Source: Lyophyllum atratum (Eukaryota; Basidiomycota; Agaricomycetes; Agaricales; Lyophyllaceae). From it: 64,000 nucleotides of DNA. The notes under the pieces were generated by a model that was not told where the DNA came from, ran no database searches, and saw only the letters and a list, made by a program, of their open reading frames with translations. Made by a program: the position numbers and the translations under genes. The DNA lies in contig JACGCN010000003.1 in the NCBI GenBank assembly GCA_014905825.1, forward strand, positions 1,488,001-1,552,000, in the 5' to 3' direction. Positions 12,161 to 23,093 of this stretch are shown here, in pieces (within the stretch, counting starts at the first letter, position 1; the number at the start of each line of letters is the position of its first letter).

Positions 12161-13729
12161 TTAAAGCTTACTCTCGTGTTTTTTGGCCTCGCCGACCTTC
12201 CGGGCAGCCTTGGTCAAATCCTCTTGGTTAACGTACTCCCTGCAGTGAACGACATTAGGCAGTTCTTTTCCTTGATTCGAAAGAAACTTGCCTGTCATCC
12301 CGGATTGCGAACATGCCTGCTTCCGTCACAACGTTCCGCAAATCTGCGCCATTGAAGGAGTCGGAAAGCTAAGAGGCGACATGTATCAGCCGAAGATTGA
12401 GCGAATATTAGAGATGCCGTACTTTGACGATCGCCTCGTAGTCAATGTCGCCGCCTTTGTTGACAGGCGCAGCATGGATTTTGAGAATCTCTAACCGGGC
12501 TTGCTCATTGGGCAAGGGGACCTCAATTTTGCGATCTAGACGACCAGGACGGAGGAGAGCAGGGTCCAGTGTATCCGGTCGATTTGTTGCCATAATAATT
12601 TTGGTCTTGCCCAGTGAATCGAACCCATCCATTTGGTTCAAAAGCTGACAAGTCGTGAGCTCGACTAGAACTCGACTAGTACAGCGTGAATTGGACCTAC
12701 CTCCATCAACGTCCGCTGAATCTCACGATCAGCACTCGTTCCCTCGGAGAACCGACGTCCACCGATAGCATCGATTTCGTCCATGAAAATCACACAAGGT
12801 TCATGATCTTTGGCGTATCCGAACATTTCCCGGACGACACGCGCACTCTCACCAATATACTTGTCAACGATTGCCGAGGAAACAACCTTTAGGAAGTTGG
12901 TGTGAAGGGTGGCAGCAACAGCTCGTGCTAGAAGCGTCTTCCCCGTTCCTGGAGGGCCGTATAGCAGGACACCTTTTGGAGGCTTGATGCCAACCCGGAG
13001 GAATAGTTCTGGATTAAGTAGTGGCAGCTCGATGATCTACAAAATCGAGCCGTAAGTGATGGAATGAAGCGTAATGAAGTAGCAGGGTATACCTCGCGGA
13101 GTTCCCGAACTTGCTCCCCCAGCCCACCGATACCAGCGAAAGATGCTCCTCCAGGATCCTCCAAGCTCATCTTATACACCATAGGATCGACCTCTCGTGG
13201 GAGTATACGCATTATTGTCAACGTGGTCATATCGAGTGAGACGCGGGTCCCGGATTTCAGTTTGGCCACAGGGAGAGCGGGACGGTATGAAACAACGTAG
13301 CGCGGTCCGGATGAAGCTTTCACAATGACTGGAATACAGGCTTCGTCAGTCCTGAAAGCAAAACATCCTTTAATAGAGCGCACATCTTTCGTCATCCAGC
13401 TGCTTCATAACCTCCCCAATGATTTGACCGACGGACTGTACCGCTTTAATGTCCTCCTCGGTCTTCTCGTAGTCTTTCTCTAGATCTTTTATAGAGAATC
13501 TGACTATGCAACATTCGTGGGTGAGAATGCATGGAAGACGAAGTAAGCAGATACATACGATTCTTGAGGCTTTCACTACTTGCTTCATGATTCCGCATTT
13601 TCTACACTCTGGGTGTCAATCAAAGACATCATTTGGAGCTAGGGGGCAGCTCACCTCTCGATAGGCTTTGAGAGCATCTTTCCTGCGCTGATCAATATCA
13701 CCAGAAGATGTTGAGGGTTGTGCGTCCAT
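12161..13729 (-). CDS. RPT4: 26S proteasome regulatory ATPase subunit Rpt4
   Basis: AAA ATPase of about 395 residues, one of six in the base of the 19S particle. It unfolds and feeds substrates into the 20S core. The ATG at 13729 begins [21 protein letters not shown] coiled-coil stretch follows ([20 protein letters not shown]), then the OB-fold segment with [13 protein letters not shown]. The AAA module has Walker A GPPGTGKT, Walker [11 protein letters not shown] and the arginine-finger region [20 protein letters not shown]. The assignment to Rpt4 (human PSMC6) rests on [19 protein letters not shown] and on [16 protein letters not shown]. The last intron, 12240-12291, is of the GC-AG type (AG|gcaagt) and joins AIRDDR to [15 protein letters not shown]. 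The protein ends KHESKL. Confidence 0.95.
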
Positions 13730-13833
13730 GGTGTGAGTTAAGTCCAAGTCGTCTATGTTCGGAGACGCGTAAGCTGGACGCGTTTCGTGATCTCACTCGT
13801 GGATCTGAAACGAAGAATAGAAGAACTGATATC

Positions 13834-13921
13834 GGCCTGATGGTCTAGTAGTATGATTCCTTGTTAGGGTGTTACGGCACGATTTTCGAGGAGGTCCTGG
13901 GTTCAATTCCCAGTCAGGCCC
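13834..13921 (+). tRNA. tRNA-Pro (anticodon AGG) with a 16-nt intron
   Basis: The acceptor arms GGCCTGA and TCAGGCC pair fully, with discriminator C at 13921. D-arm GTCTAGTAGTATGAT and T-arm CTGGGTTCAATTCCCAG are intact. The anticodon stem is CCTTG/CGAGG (one G-U pair). The loop reads TTAGGG, then about 16 extra bases, then T, so the intron sits after position 37 as in other nuclear tRNA introns. The anticodon is AGG. Internal promoter boxes A and B are present. A near-identical second copy lies at 56006-56092. Confidence 0.93.
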
Positions 13922-14112
13922 GCTTTCATTTTTTCTTGTTCTACCCTGAAGCTGACGTCCACATGTACACACGATGCTTCAAGCTCCTACCTTTTTTTGG
14001 TTCTGAGTCTTCCCCAGCTTGGGGTTCAAACTTATCTTGATATTCCTGCTGCCTCCCCTTGATTCTCGGCTGGTGGGGCAGCATCGAAACAATCCATGTA
14101 AGGCCTAATCTG

Positions 14113-14168
14113 GGCCTAATGGTCTAGTCGAATTATACGAACCCGATTCTAGAGTCAAACCCAGTCTG
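14113..14168 (+). pseudogene. Degenerate tRNA-Pro fragment
   Basis: The 5' part GGCCTAATGGTCTAGT differs at one base from the same segment of the tRNA-Pro gene 280 bp upstream. It is followed by a decayed body and a weak T-arm-like segment (AGTCAAACCCAG). The cloverleaf cannot form. Probably a relic of a local tRNA duplication. Confidence 0.45.
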
Positions 14169-14364
14169 TTACGTCGATCCTTGAGCGCTGAGCACACAAT
14201 ATATTAGGTCATAAATTTAATTAAATAAACGCCGCATATGGATCAACCATGGCAGGCTACCGTCTGGAATACCGTCGTATATAGTCACCGGTCATTGTCG
14301 TTGAGCAAACCTCATGAACTTTGATCCTCTATCCCCAAAAATCCCAAGTAGAAAAGCTGGGTTT

Positions 14365-17255
14365 TCATACCCCAGCCGCAGATGTAGAGACAGCCGTCTC
14401 TGTCGCGGTGCGAATGAACGAGCTCCAGGCTGCGCGTGTCGCGGAAGGGAAGATGTAAGTTGAGGCCTTTGTCCCAGCACCGTAATAAATCTCGTCGCCG
14501 CCGGGCAGGACGTCTTGTGCCAACGTAGCATCAGTGCCGCCGACCACCACAACCTTGCCGTTTGCTGTCTTTGTCACCAAGCCGGTTTGGTTCTTCCCGA
14601 GGACAAATTCGCGAAGGAAGGTGAATGCCTAAGAGATGCATTAGATGTTATTGTTCCATGACGAATTGGCGTGCAGACATACCGACTGGGGCCGATCGCC
14701 GGGGACGAGATGTCCTGCGCCATCGAAGAGAACATAAGTCCAGTTCCGCTCTTGGCGGACTGTCCCTGCAAATTGGCGAGCGTCGTTGTACCATGGTGTC
14801 GACGGCTTGACGGTGAACCCTCGAACACCGCCAAAGGTTGTATTCTGGATGGCAACTAGAGATATGCAGGGTATCAGCACGTCGCAATTGGAAGAAGTAT
14901 GCACAATGAACAAACTTTCTGTGCTTCTATGTGCAATGAGAGCGTCGTTATTCCCTGAGTAAAGCACGACGCCCACACCACGGGCCGTTGCATTAGTTGC
15001 AAATTCAGTGAACCAATTCATAGGTCTGGCAGGAAGGTTAGAGCTAGGTCGGCAGGCAATGTTAGAAATGGTATACGGACTCGGTACCTAGCAAGTTCAG
15101 CGGACATTGTCAGCTACGAAGAATGCGCGCGTGACTGTGAGTACTCACTGGGATCGACATCTATCGGAGAAGGAATCAATACTTCTTCGCTGAAGTCACT
15201 GGATGAAAAGACTGACTGTTACCGTCTGGGTTTCCGAAAACAAAATCGAAGTTTGCTGCCCATGACTTGCTCTTGGGTGCATGGAGGGCGTCCCTGGTGC
15301 GTGGATCTAGTATTCCGATGTTGAAAAAACCTTCAGCTTCTAGGGATCCTCGATGACTTACCGTTTAGGAAGACGCTCGCGTCTTGGTTGATCTGTGGGT
15401 TCGTAGCGTCCGTTACATCGTACACCTTGATTGTCTACGTATTAGCATGGTCCATCAAGAAGAATCACAGGCGCATACATTGAATCCGAAGGTATCCGTA
15501 TTCTTGCTCAAACCTAGGAAGTTGAGATGAGTTGGTTTGGAGAGAAGTGAATGAGGAGTACCCACTCCACGGGTATGTGTAATTGATAGCATAGTCGATA
15601 AACATATCAAGTAACAAGCATCCATACTGTCCCTTTGTCAACTCCAATTCAAGCAGATTTCAGCGTGAGACTTACCCAGGGGTCGAGAACACCGCTTGGC
15701 CTGTCAGTTAAAAAGTCCCTCTTCCACGCAGCGAGATTGCGGTGGCGCTCGCGTGTTTGAAGTGTGCGTTTTTGACCCGAGTACCTTTTATCCAATTCGG
15801 CCATGAAGCCGTGGTGGGATAGCGAGTTCCGTAGGAAGAATGGGACATTGCGTTGCGAGGGTAGGACGAGGGGTACGGGGGGTATTGCTCCGTCTTGCGG
15901 ATAAGTGAGATTAACGTCGTAATGGCATAGTTTAGTTCTGCGACGAAAGGAACCATGTGGAACTGAACTTGAAGTGCACTGAATAGCGCGACTCACTGTT
16001 CTTTGAAATATTTGTACACTTCTTGATCGTAGCCAATTAGTTGTGGATGAGTTTCGATAACAGTGAGCTGCGATGAAGTCAGTGAAGGATAGAAAGTCCA
16101 AGGAAGGTCCGGATCTTTACAGCAGGGAGGAGTTCGAAGACTTGTCCAGACGTAATCGAACCATCCCCGATGGCAATCTTAGCGATCTTGACTGGAGGGT
16201 TCTTCATTCCGAAATAGGCTTTCATTATGTATGGCTGCGAAAGAATGATTAACCAAAGTTCGAAATCTCTCTCTGAAGGGCTTACAATGTAGTAGCCAGC
16301 ATAGCTCTCGCCAGTAAGATGGAGAGGACGGGTCGCAAGACTGGGAAAGACTTTGACAAGGTTCGTCAGAAATCCCATCTACAAGATCCATTGAGCATCG
16401 TAAATTCCGAAGGCAAGAGAATCTTACGAAGTCAGCTCCCACTTGATCCTCGTCAGCAACTATGTGGCTTTCAATCAAAAGTACGTTTCAAGAAAACATG
16501 TGGAGACTCACCATAACCATCCGCATCCGCCGTGGAGTAACCGACGCCTCTGGAGAAAAAGGTTAGATACGAAATAGCATCCAGGCTATTTGATCGAAAA
16601 GGGCACCTACACTGGTTGATCAATCCAGAAGTAATCCGCTAACTTGTTCCAATTGTATGGATTCGAAGTAACCCGGTAGTCGGGTTGAATCCTTATAGGC
16701 CCATTCTAAAGACCGGTTTCATGACATTTGACATGAACGGAATGCGGGACATACCTCGAATAGCATTCCATACATACTAGAAGATCCAGGACTGTACGAG
16801 CAAAAAATCAGTCAGTTTCGAAGTCCCGAACATCATCGTTTAGATACGCGTACCCTCCATTCAACCAGATACCCCATGGCTGGTTGCCGTTGGCCGGTGC
16901 CATCGTAGTGAGTGAACCTGGAAATTTCTCATAGCCTACGAAGAAGAGGGTATCGTTCGGGTGTCCTGGACGCTGAACAGGAAGATTTCCGGCGTAGCTG
17001 CGCCCCGTATCGAATGTAACATTCGGCAAGCTTTGGGTGACTTCAAAATCTGAAGCAATCAAGTCAGTGGCAGGGTATCCTACTCGAAATTTGAATCGAC
17101 ATACAACGCTGCCATGCTGGGCCAAAGTCTCCAGTAGGTTGACCGGGGTAATTGTGAGGGAAACTGCTAGGAAGTTGGGAAGCGGCGGTCTGGGCATGAA
17201 CCAAAAGTACAAACGCGCCAGCCAGGACGCGTCGTGGCCAGGTCGTGAGTGTCAT
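14365..17255 (-). CDS. Secreted serine carboxypeptidase (peptidase family S10)
   Basis: Roughly 600 residues in about a dozen exons. It releases C-terminal amino acids from peptides, probably outside the cell or in the vacuole. The start at 17255 gives a signal peptide (MTLTTWPRRVLAGAFVLLVH AQTAAS). The substrate-binding region PWGIWLNGGPGSSSMYGM, the segment ADYFWIDQPVGVGYS and the nucleophile motif LTGESYAGYY (catalytic Ser) follow in order. The catalytic Asp is in VVLYSGNNDALIAH and the catalytic His in FDGAGHLVPGDRP. The C-terminal tail is Thr/Ala-rich and ends TAVSTSAAGV, without a clear membrane anchor. The first intron uses a GTTGTA donor. A TATA-like box lies about 65 bp upstream of the ATG. 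The gene is divergent from TFIP11. Confidence 0.9.
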
Positions 17256-17903
17256 CGCTGAGAGACGAGGAATGCGAAACGCCTTGATAACAATGGTTCA
17301 GGCAGCATTCAACCGCTTTATAACGCGCACACGGTTGTTGTTGCGCGGTCAGGGGTACAATTGGGATGGTCAACCAACAGAAGGCTGAGATTCTGAGGTC
17401 GGCGAGCTCCATCTGGCATGCCGAGCCTGATTTTAGGGCCCATCATGATCAGATCTGATTCGGAGCACTCGACAGGCACGATACTTGCACGGCATTGACG
17501 GAACCAAACGAGAATCCTGTGAATCGTCAATTGAACCTATTGTTCCAAATGGCACGCAGTCCTTTGGCCAAGGCTCGGACAATACTACGAGCTTGACAGT
17601 TCATGGTGGACCTCGATGTAGCTGGGTTCGAATTCCCATGTAATTGTTCATGCCAGCGGAAAGCGGGCTTAGAAGTTCGGGGAGATATGTACCACAGAAC
17701 TTGTACCTGGTGCTCTCACGAACGAGCGAGTATGTACCTGAGCGAAAACCGCGTGGCAATGGAGGGCAATGGGGATGGGCAACGCTGAGTTATTCCGAGC
17801 ACGGGTCACGGCGCCGTGCGCAAGGCGCGTGATCACATGAGAGAGTCATTATGGTCTAACTTTAAACTCATACAGCCATCTACAAGCCAGCTGGCCGTTT
17901 AGA
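17256..17903. other. Divergent intergenic region
   Basis: Shared upstream region of the carboxypeptidase (-) and TFIP11 (+) genes. Besides the TATA-like box and inverted repeat near 17310-17337, I see an isolated GGTTCGAATTCC near 17625 that resembles a Pol III B box but has no tRNA around it. Confidence 0.4.
17317..17323 (-). promoter_or_regulatory. Putative TATA box of the carboxypeptidase gene
   Basis: TTATAAA on the minus strand, about 62-68 bp upstream of the ATG at 17255. It lies inside an inverted repeat CAACCG (17310-17315) / CGGTTG (17332-17337). Position suits a core promoter; function is inferred. Confidence 0.4.
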
Positions 17904-20900
17904 ATGGCTCGCAGAAAGCGAATGCTTGATGATGATGACTCGGATTCCTCTAACGGGTCTGACGTCGACTTCGATGTGGAAACCGACCCTACAGCTCGTG
18001 AGGAACGCGAGCTATTCGAGAATCCCTACCAACACAAACGGAGACGGAAAGAACGCGAAGGAGGATGCTCTCTATGGGATATTTGGAGAGGACAGCGAGG
18101 ATGAGGGTCGGGGGCCGAAGGGGAGGGGACCAGCTGGAAAGCCGAAGAAAAGTGACTGGACAAAAGCACCTGCCTTCGTTTCAGGCGATAAAAAGGTAGA
18201 CCTTGACAAGGAGATGGACATGGATTTGGATGATGATGAACATTTGGATAAAGATGCGGCTGTTGGTCGCGACATGGATTCTGAGGGCGACGAGAGTGAA
18301 GAGGACGATGGAGGTTCCGGGGATTCTGACGACTATGAATCTAGGCCACCGTCTCCACGTGTACGCGAGGATGAGGAGGACGAACCAGAGAGACCAGGGA
18401 TGGGTGGCATAGGTCTAGGAGCCTCAAAGGTACCAACCGAGCAACCGATTTTCAAGGGCGGCATTGGTTCCTCAAGTTCAAAAGGTGGAATAGGTTCTTT
18501 TGGTGCTCCGTCAAAAGGTGGAATTGGCGCTCGGACTACGACTTCTACGACTACCTCTACCCCGGAACCTACTGAAGACCTACCCTCCGTGTTCGGCAAA
18601 CGCTCTTTTGTTCGCAATGGAACGCCCTCTTCGAAACCTGCAGTGCCTCTCAGCGCCCCAGAGGCTGCCCATTTTAGCAAACTCCAAGGTTCCTTCGGTG
18701 CGCGTATGTTGTCAAGAATGGGTTGGCAGGCCGGAACTGGTTTGGGTGCCGCTGGAGAAGGTATCGTCACGCCAGTCGAGAGCAAGCTACGACCGCAGAA
18801 GATGGGTATCGCATTCAAGGGTTTCAAGGAGAAGACGGAACAGTCGAAACTGGAGGCAAGGCGTCGTGGAGAGGTTGTCAGTGATGACGAGGACGCGAAG
18901 ACCAAGAAATTCCGAAAGAAGGTCAAAGAGCAGGAGCAGAAACGATCCGACGTGTGGAAGCGACCAAAGAAAGTGAAGACGAAGCTCGAGCACAAGACGT
19001 ACGAGCAAATTCTTGCTGAAGCCGGGCAGGAAACACCCGTCGTTGGCCTTGGTCAAATAATAGACGCTACTGGTGCTGTTGTACGTATTTTTTCAATTTC
19101 TTTGTGACGCGCTATAATGACTATCTATACAGCCACGAGAAGTATCCTCACTTGCCGACGTGTCGTTGACTCCTTGGTCCACCTTGACTGATCCAACGCG
19201 AATACCTGAAGTCCGACATAACATCCGACTCATCGCTGATGCATGTAAGACCGACCTTGACGGCCTGGCACGAGAGGCCAAGGCTCTTGAACAGCGGAAG
19301 CAATTTGCGGCTCAAGAAGACGCGCGTTTGAGGAAGAAGGTAGCAGACGAAGCAGAACGTACGACTTCCGGCATTGTTTCTTTGCAGCCATCTTGCTAAC
19401 TTCTTGTCCTTAGTGATAGAAAGGTTACAGAAAGTCCAGCTCGTGGCGAACGACATCAATGCCAAAGCCAAGGAGCTCGCTTCTGTGTATGAAGTATCGT
19501 TGGAGCCATTCTCACCTCTCTTCTATACTTTGGTCGACCAATTCTCGCGCGAATTCGAGCGATATCGCCTGGATGAGATAGTAGTGGCTGCCATCGCTCC
19601 GCTCATCCGCCGCATGGTAGCCAACTGGGACCCCCTGGAGGATCCGAGTGCGTTCGTTTCCACTTTCCGGACGTGGCGGCGTGCTCTTCGAGTCAACGCG
19701 GTGGAAAAGGCACCGGAATCCCAAGTGGATGTTTATGGGTCGAAAACAGTCCAAGCTGTACCAGTGCCAACGTGAGTACCCGCTCATTCCTTAGAAACGC
19801 AACTGTTGACATAAGTCTTGTAGTGAAGCTCTCATGACTCCATTTGAGAGCTTACTATGGAACGTTTGGCTGCCTAGAGTTCGGACATCAATCAACAACA
19901 ATTGGATACCCGAAGTACCACTCCCCGCGGTCAAACTCTACGAAGCTTGGTCAACTTTTCTCCCTCCATTCATTCGCGACAACCTCCTTGATCAACTCAT
20001 ACTCCCCAAAGTCCAGAAGACGATCGCGGACTGGCACCCCAGGAGAGAGGTTTCCTTGCAAGCGATCGTTTTTCCTTGGTTGCCTCACGTAGGTCTACGA
20101 CTCGAGGACCTACTTGGTGACGCTAGGAGGAAGGTGAAGAGTATGCTAAGGGGTTGGACTGTCGGCGACAAGGTCCCCGCGGAATTGCCTGCCTGGAAAG
20201 AAGTGAGTCGATGTGCTCTGTTCCTTTTACCCAATCCTTATCATCGACTCGCTACAGATGTTCGAAGGTGGCGAGTGGGATTCAATGTTACTGAAGTATA
20301 TCGTTCCCAAACTCGGCGCTACCCTCCGCGACGACTTCCGCATCAACCCCCGCGATCAAAAGATGGAACCACTGCAACATGTCCTGGAGTGGGCGAACAT
20401 CATCCGACCTTCCATCTACTCCCAGATTCTCGAAACCGAATTCTTCCCCAAATGGCTAGACGTCCTGCACGTATGGCTTATCCAGCCACGCGTGAGCTTC
20501 GAGGAGGTGGCGCAGTGGTACTCCTTCTGGAAGGGAACATTCCCCGAAGCTGTGCAGAATATGCCTGGAGTCAGCCGTGGGTTCACCAGAGGCTTGCAGT
20601 TGATGAACAAGGCGATCGAGCTCGGTCCGAACGCACCCACACAGCTGGCTCGGCCAGACCTCCGCGCAGAGCTGTCCGCACCGACTACACCCGTTCGCAA
20701 TGGCGCGAAAGGGACACCGAAGGTGCCGTCGAGGCCATCAGCATTGACGCACGAGATCACATTTAGGTCCATCGTCGAGGACTATGCCTCATCTCATAAT
20801 CTTTTGTTCATTCCTACCGGCCGTGCGCACGAACTTTCGAGGATGCCGCTGTTCCGCGTCAGTCCGACAGCAGATGGAAAGGGTGGCCTGTTGGTGTATA

Positions 20901-20995
20901 TCCTGGATGATGCGGTGTGGGCTCCGGCAGTTGAAGGGGAGGGTTTTAGGGCCATATCTCTGGAGGATATGGTTTTAAGGGCAAGTAATCTGTAG
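17904..20995 (+). CDS. G-patch spliceosome-disassembly factor, TFIP11/Ntr1 (Spp382) family, with an apparent frameshift
   Basis: About 900 residues. The family activates the DEAH helicase Prp43 to take apart the intron-lariat spliceosome in the nucleus. Visible are an acidic N-terminus (MARRKRMLDDDDSDSSNGSD), the TIP_N-type stretch EDALYGIFGEDSEDEG, Gly-rich GGIGS repeats, the G-patch (MLSRMGWQAGTGLGAAGEGI, about residues 265-310), a basic linker, and a long C-terminal GCFC-type domain (LWNVWLPRVRTSINNNW, PSIYSQILETEFFPKWL, VEDYASSHNLLFIPTGRA). Family-like NPYQHKRRRK lies in one frame, while NAKEDALYGIFGED, immediately after, lies in the +1 frame near 18050. No intron fits in between, so a one-base difference (assembly error or real mutation) or recoding must be assumed. 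Introns follow GATGAV, KVADEAE, VPVPT and PAWKE. Confidence 0.88.
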
Positions 20996-21164
20996 ATTCG
21001 CTGTAATATCTAGAGTTGCGGAGCATTGTATTTGATAGCGCCTTACGGGACTTAACCTATGTGACGGCCACCTTACGTTGAAGCAACGCTGCAATATCCG
21101 TGGTTGAAGTTTAGAAAACTTCGCATCCAAATGCCCGAATGAGTGGATATACAAAGTAAAATGC

Positions 21165-22930
21165 CTAGGTCTGTTCGACGATAACCACCTTCTTCCTTTC
21201 CGCCTTCGGTTTTGACTCCCCTGCACGCGTATGCTTCCTTCTCCGCTCCTCCTTGACACGTTGTGCATCCAACATCGTGCGCTTGAGCTTCGACGCCTGA
21301 TAGACCGACTTCGGCATGTGCCTCGCTCTGAAACGGCCCATGGCTCAGCATCCAAAGAAAAACACAAAGAAACGCAAAACGGACCTCGCGACCTTGCCAA
21401 CCTGGGTATCCATCTTCCAACGGTCCTTGAGACTGTCGCGGTACTCGATCGCAGCTCTCTCGCGCGCAGTGATCACACCGAGCTTGTCTGATGCCTTCGC
21501 CTTCCATATACGGACGTTACCGTCGTCCGAGCCCGTCATTACGAACCGTGCATCGCCTGAGAATATTGATGAAGATACTCTGCGGGAAAGGCGTCAGTGC
21601 GAGAAGGAAGACAGGTCGAGAGTCGAGATCTGACCTTTGCATGCGTTTCGTGTGGTAGACTTCCGGCGAGTGGCCCTGGCCCTCTTTCCATATCCGCACG
21701 GTACGATCCCAACCACCACTGACGAACTCAAGGCCTGTTGGACTCCAGTCGCAGCTCATGACGGCTGCGACGTGAGCCTTGTAGATATGGCTTGGCGTCG
21801 TCAGATGTCGGATGTCAAAGGTGTAGAGATTGTGGTCTTCAGATGCGAGCAGTATTGTGGTTGGGAAGGTCGGTGACCATGCAAGGGAGTTGCTGCGCAT
21901 CTAGAGGCAAATTTTCAGCAATGGCCTTGGAGCTGGACAGTCATACTCACCTGCATGACGACTCGACGTTCGGCTTTGCCTGTCCGGATGTCGTAAAGCG
22001 TGAAGGTACGGTCAGAACCGATGCTGGCGAGAACTGATGATTCACTGAGGTTGAAGCGAACACTTGTAATTGTTTCGGTAGAAGTGGGGAAGGTGAGATT
22101 CGAGATGGGTGCGCTCCTGTACAAGATGAAGATAAACAATACGCAGTAGATGAAAATTAGTCAACATACTTGGTCTCGTCCCATATTTGGACAAGATTTG
22201 AGGCCGTAGCAAACAGAGGGTCCGACCGATGATGATCTATGGAGCTGAAGAGGACATTTAGAATGGCCTATAAAAACCAAGGGAAAATCCACATACTTGA
22301 AAGCTGATTTCCCAGGAAAGACATTCAGAGGCTGAGTTTGGCGATCGTCAGTATTGCACAGAAGATGACGAGAACTTAACACGCACTTGGTCGGAGGCGC
22401 TGCTCCCAATTGACCAAAGCTTGATATTTCGATCAACACCACAGCTCAATAACCGATCCCCTTCCGCAAAACACAATCCGGACACCTTTCCTTTATGCGC
22501 CTGCGGAAGCTTCAATAGCTTGTTCCTCGTCGATAGATTATGCAAGATGATTCCTGTCAATACGTCAAGAATCATACGAGACTGTCTAGAACGAAAAAAC
22601 GCACCTCCGTCCCAGCTTCCACTCGCCACCGTCGTCAAAGATCCAGGTTGTCTCGAGAGGACTTCGACAGCATCAACATGCCCCTCCAAACTATCAACAA
22701 ACGGTTTGGCAAACAGTCGATCCATTTTTGCGGCATTCAGAGCACGCGTGCGTTCCCTAGCCCGCGCAAATGGGTGCATTAGCGGGTCGAGATTCCGCGA
22801 TGTGGGGGTTGGGTCGCCCGGGCGTGTTGGCAGATGTACCTCGGGCGCATGTTGGAGAACGGATATTTTCTAGGGGAGGGGTGAGTATTTCCTTCGAATT
22901 GTGGATCTAGGCGCTCCTACCTACCACCAT
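21165..22930 (-). CDS. SOF1: Sof1/DCAF13-type WD40 protein, U3 snoRNP-associated rRNA processing factor
   Basis: About 445 residues. Sof1 works in the nucleolus in the small-subunit processome (18S rRNA maturation). The N-terminus reads MVKISVLQHAPEVHLPTRPG and then DPLMHPFARARERTRALNAA, characteristic of the family. WD40 repeats follow (VASGSWDGG, LLSCGVDRNIKLWS, FVSGGWDRTVRIWKEG, VMTGSDDGNVRIWKAKASD). The Sof1-specific C-terminal helix is ARARHMPKSVYQASKLKRTM and then KEERRRKHTRAGESKPK. The first coding exon is only six bases (ATGGTG, 22925-22930); the intron behind it ends at CTAG before AAAATATCC. Without it the homologous N-terminus would lack an ATG. The final intron (donor GTCCGT) joins VGKVAR to ARHMPK. 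The gene is convergent with TFIP11. Confidence 0.93.
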
Positions 22931-23093
22931 TAAAGAGTGTCGAGTATCAGCGGGAGAAGAGGAAAAATAGCTGGCTTACCTAATAGTAAGCGATCTATGG
23001 GAATGACGATGCATCACATGATGTGCTTCGAGTGAAACCCGGACCGTATTGGTCGCGTCTCGCCGTACACAACTCAACTAACGGTCCACAGAA

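Noticed and set aside
17600..17640. Possible tRNA around GGTTCGAATTCC
   Set aside because: The B-box-like string has an extra base, no acceptor stem pairs, and no A box lies at the right distance.
18333..18995. Long minus-strand open frame (220 codons) opposite TFIP11
   Set aside because: It mirrors the biased codon composition of the acidic/basic TFIP11 N-terminus; no start context, introns or family resemblance.
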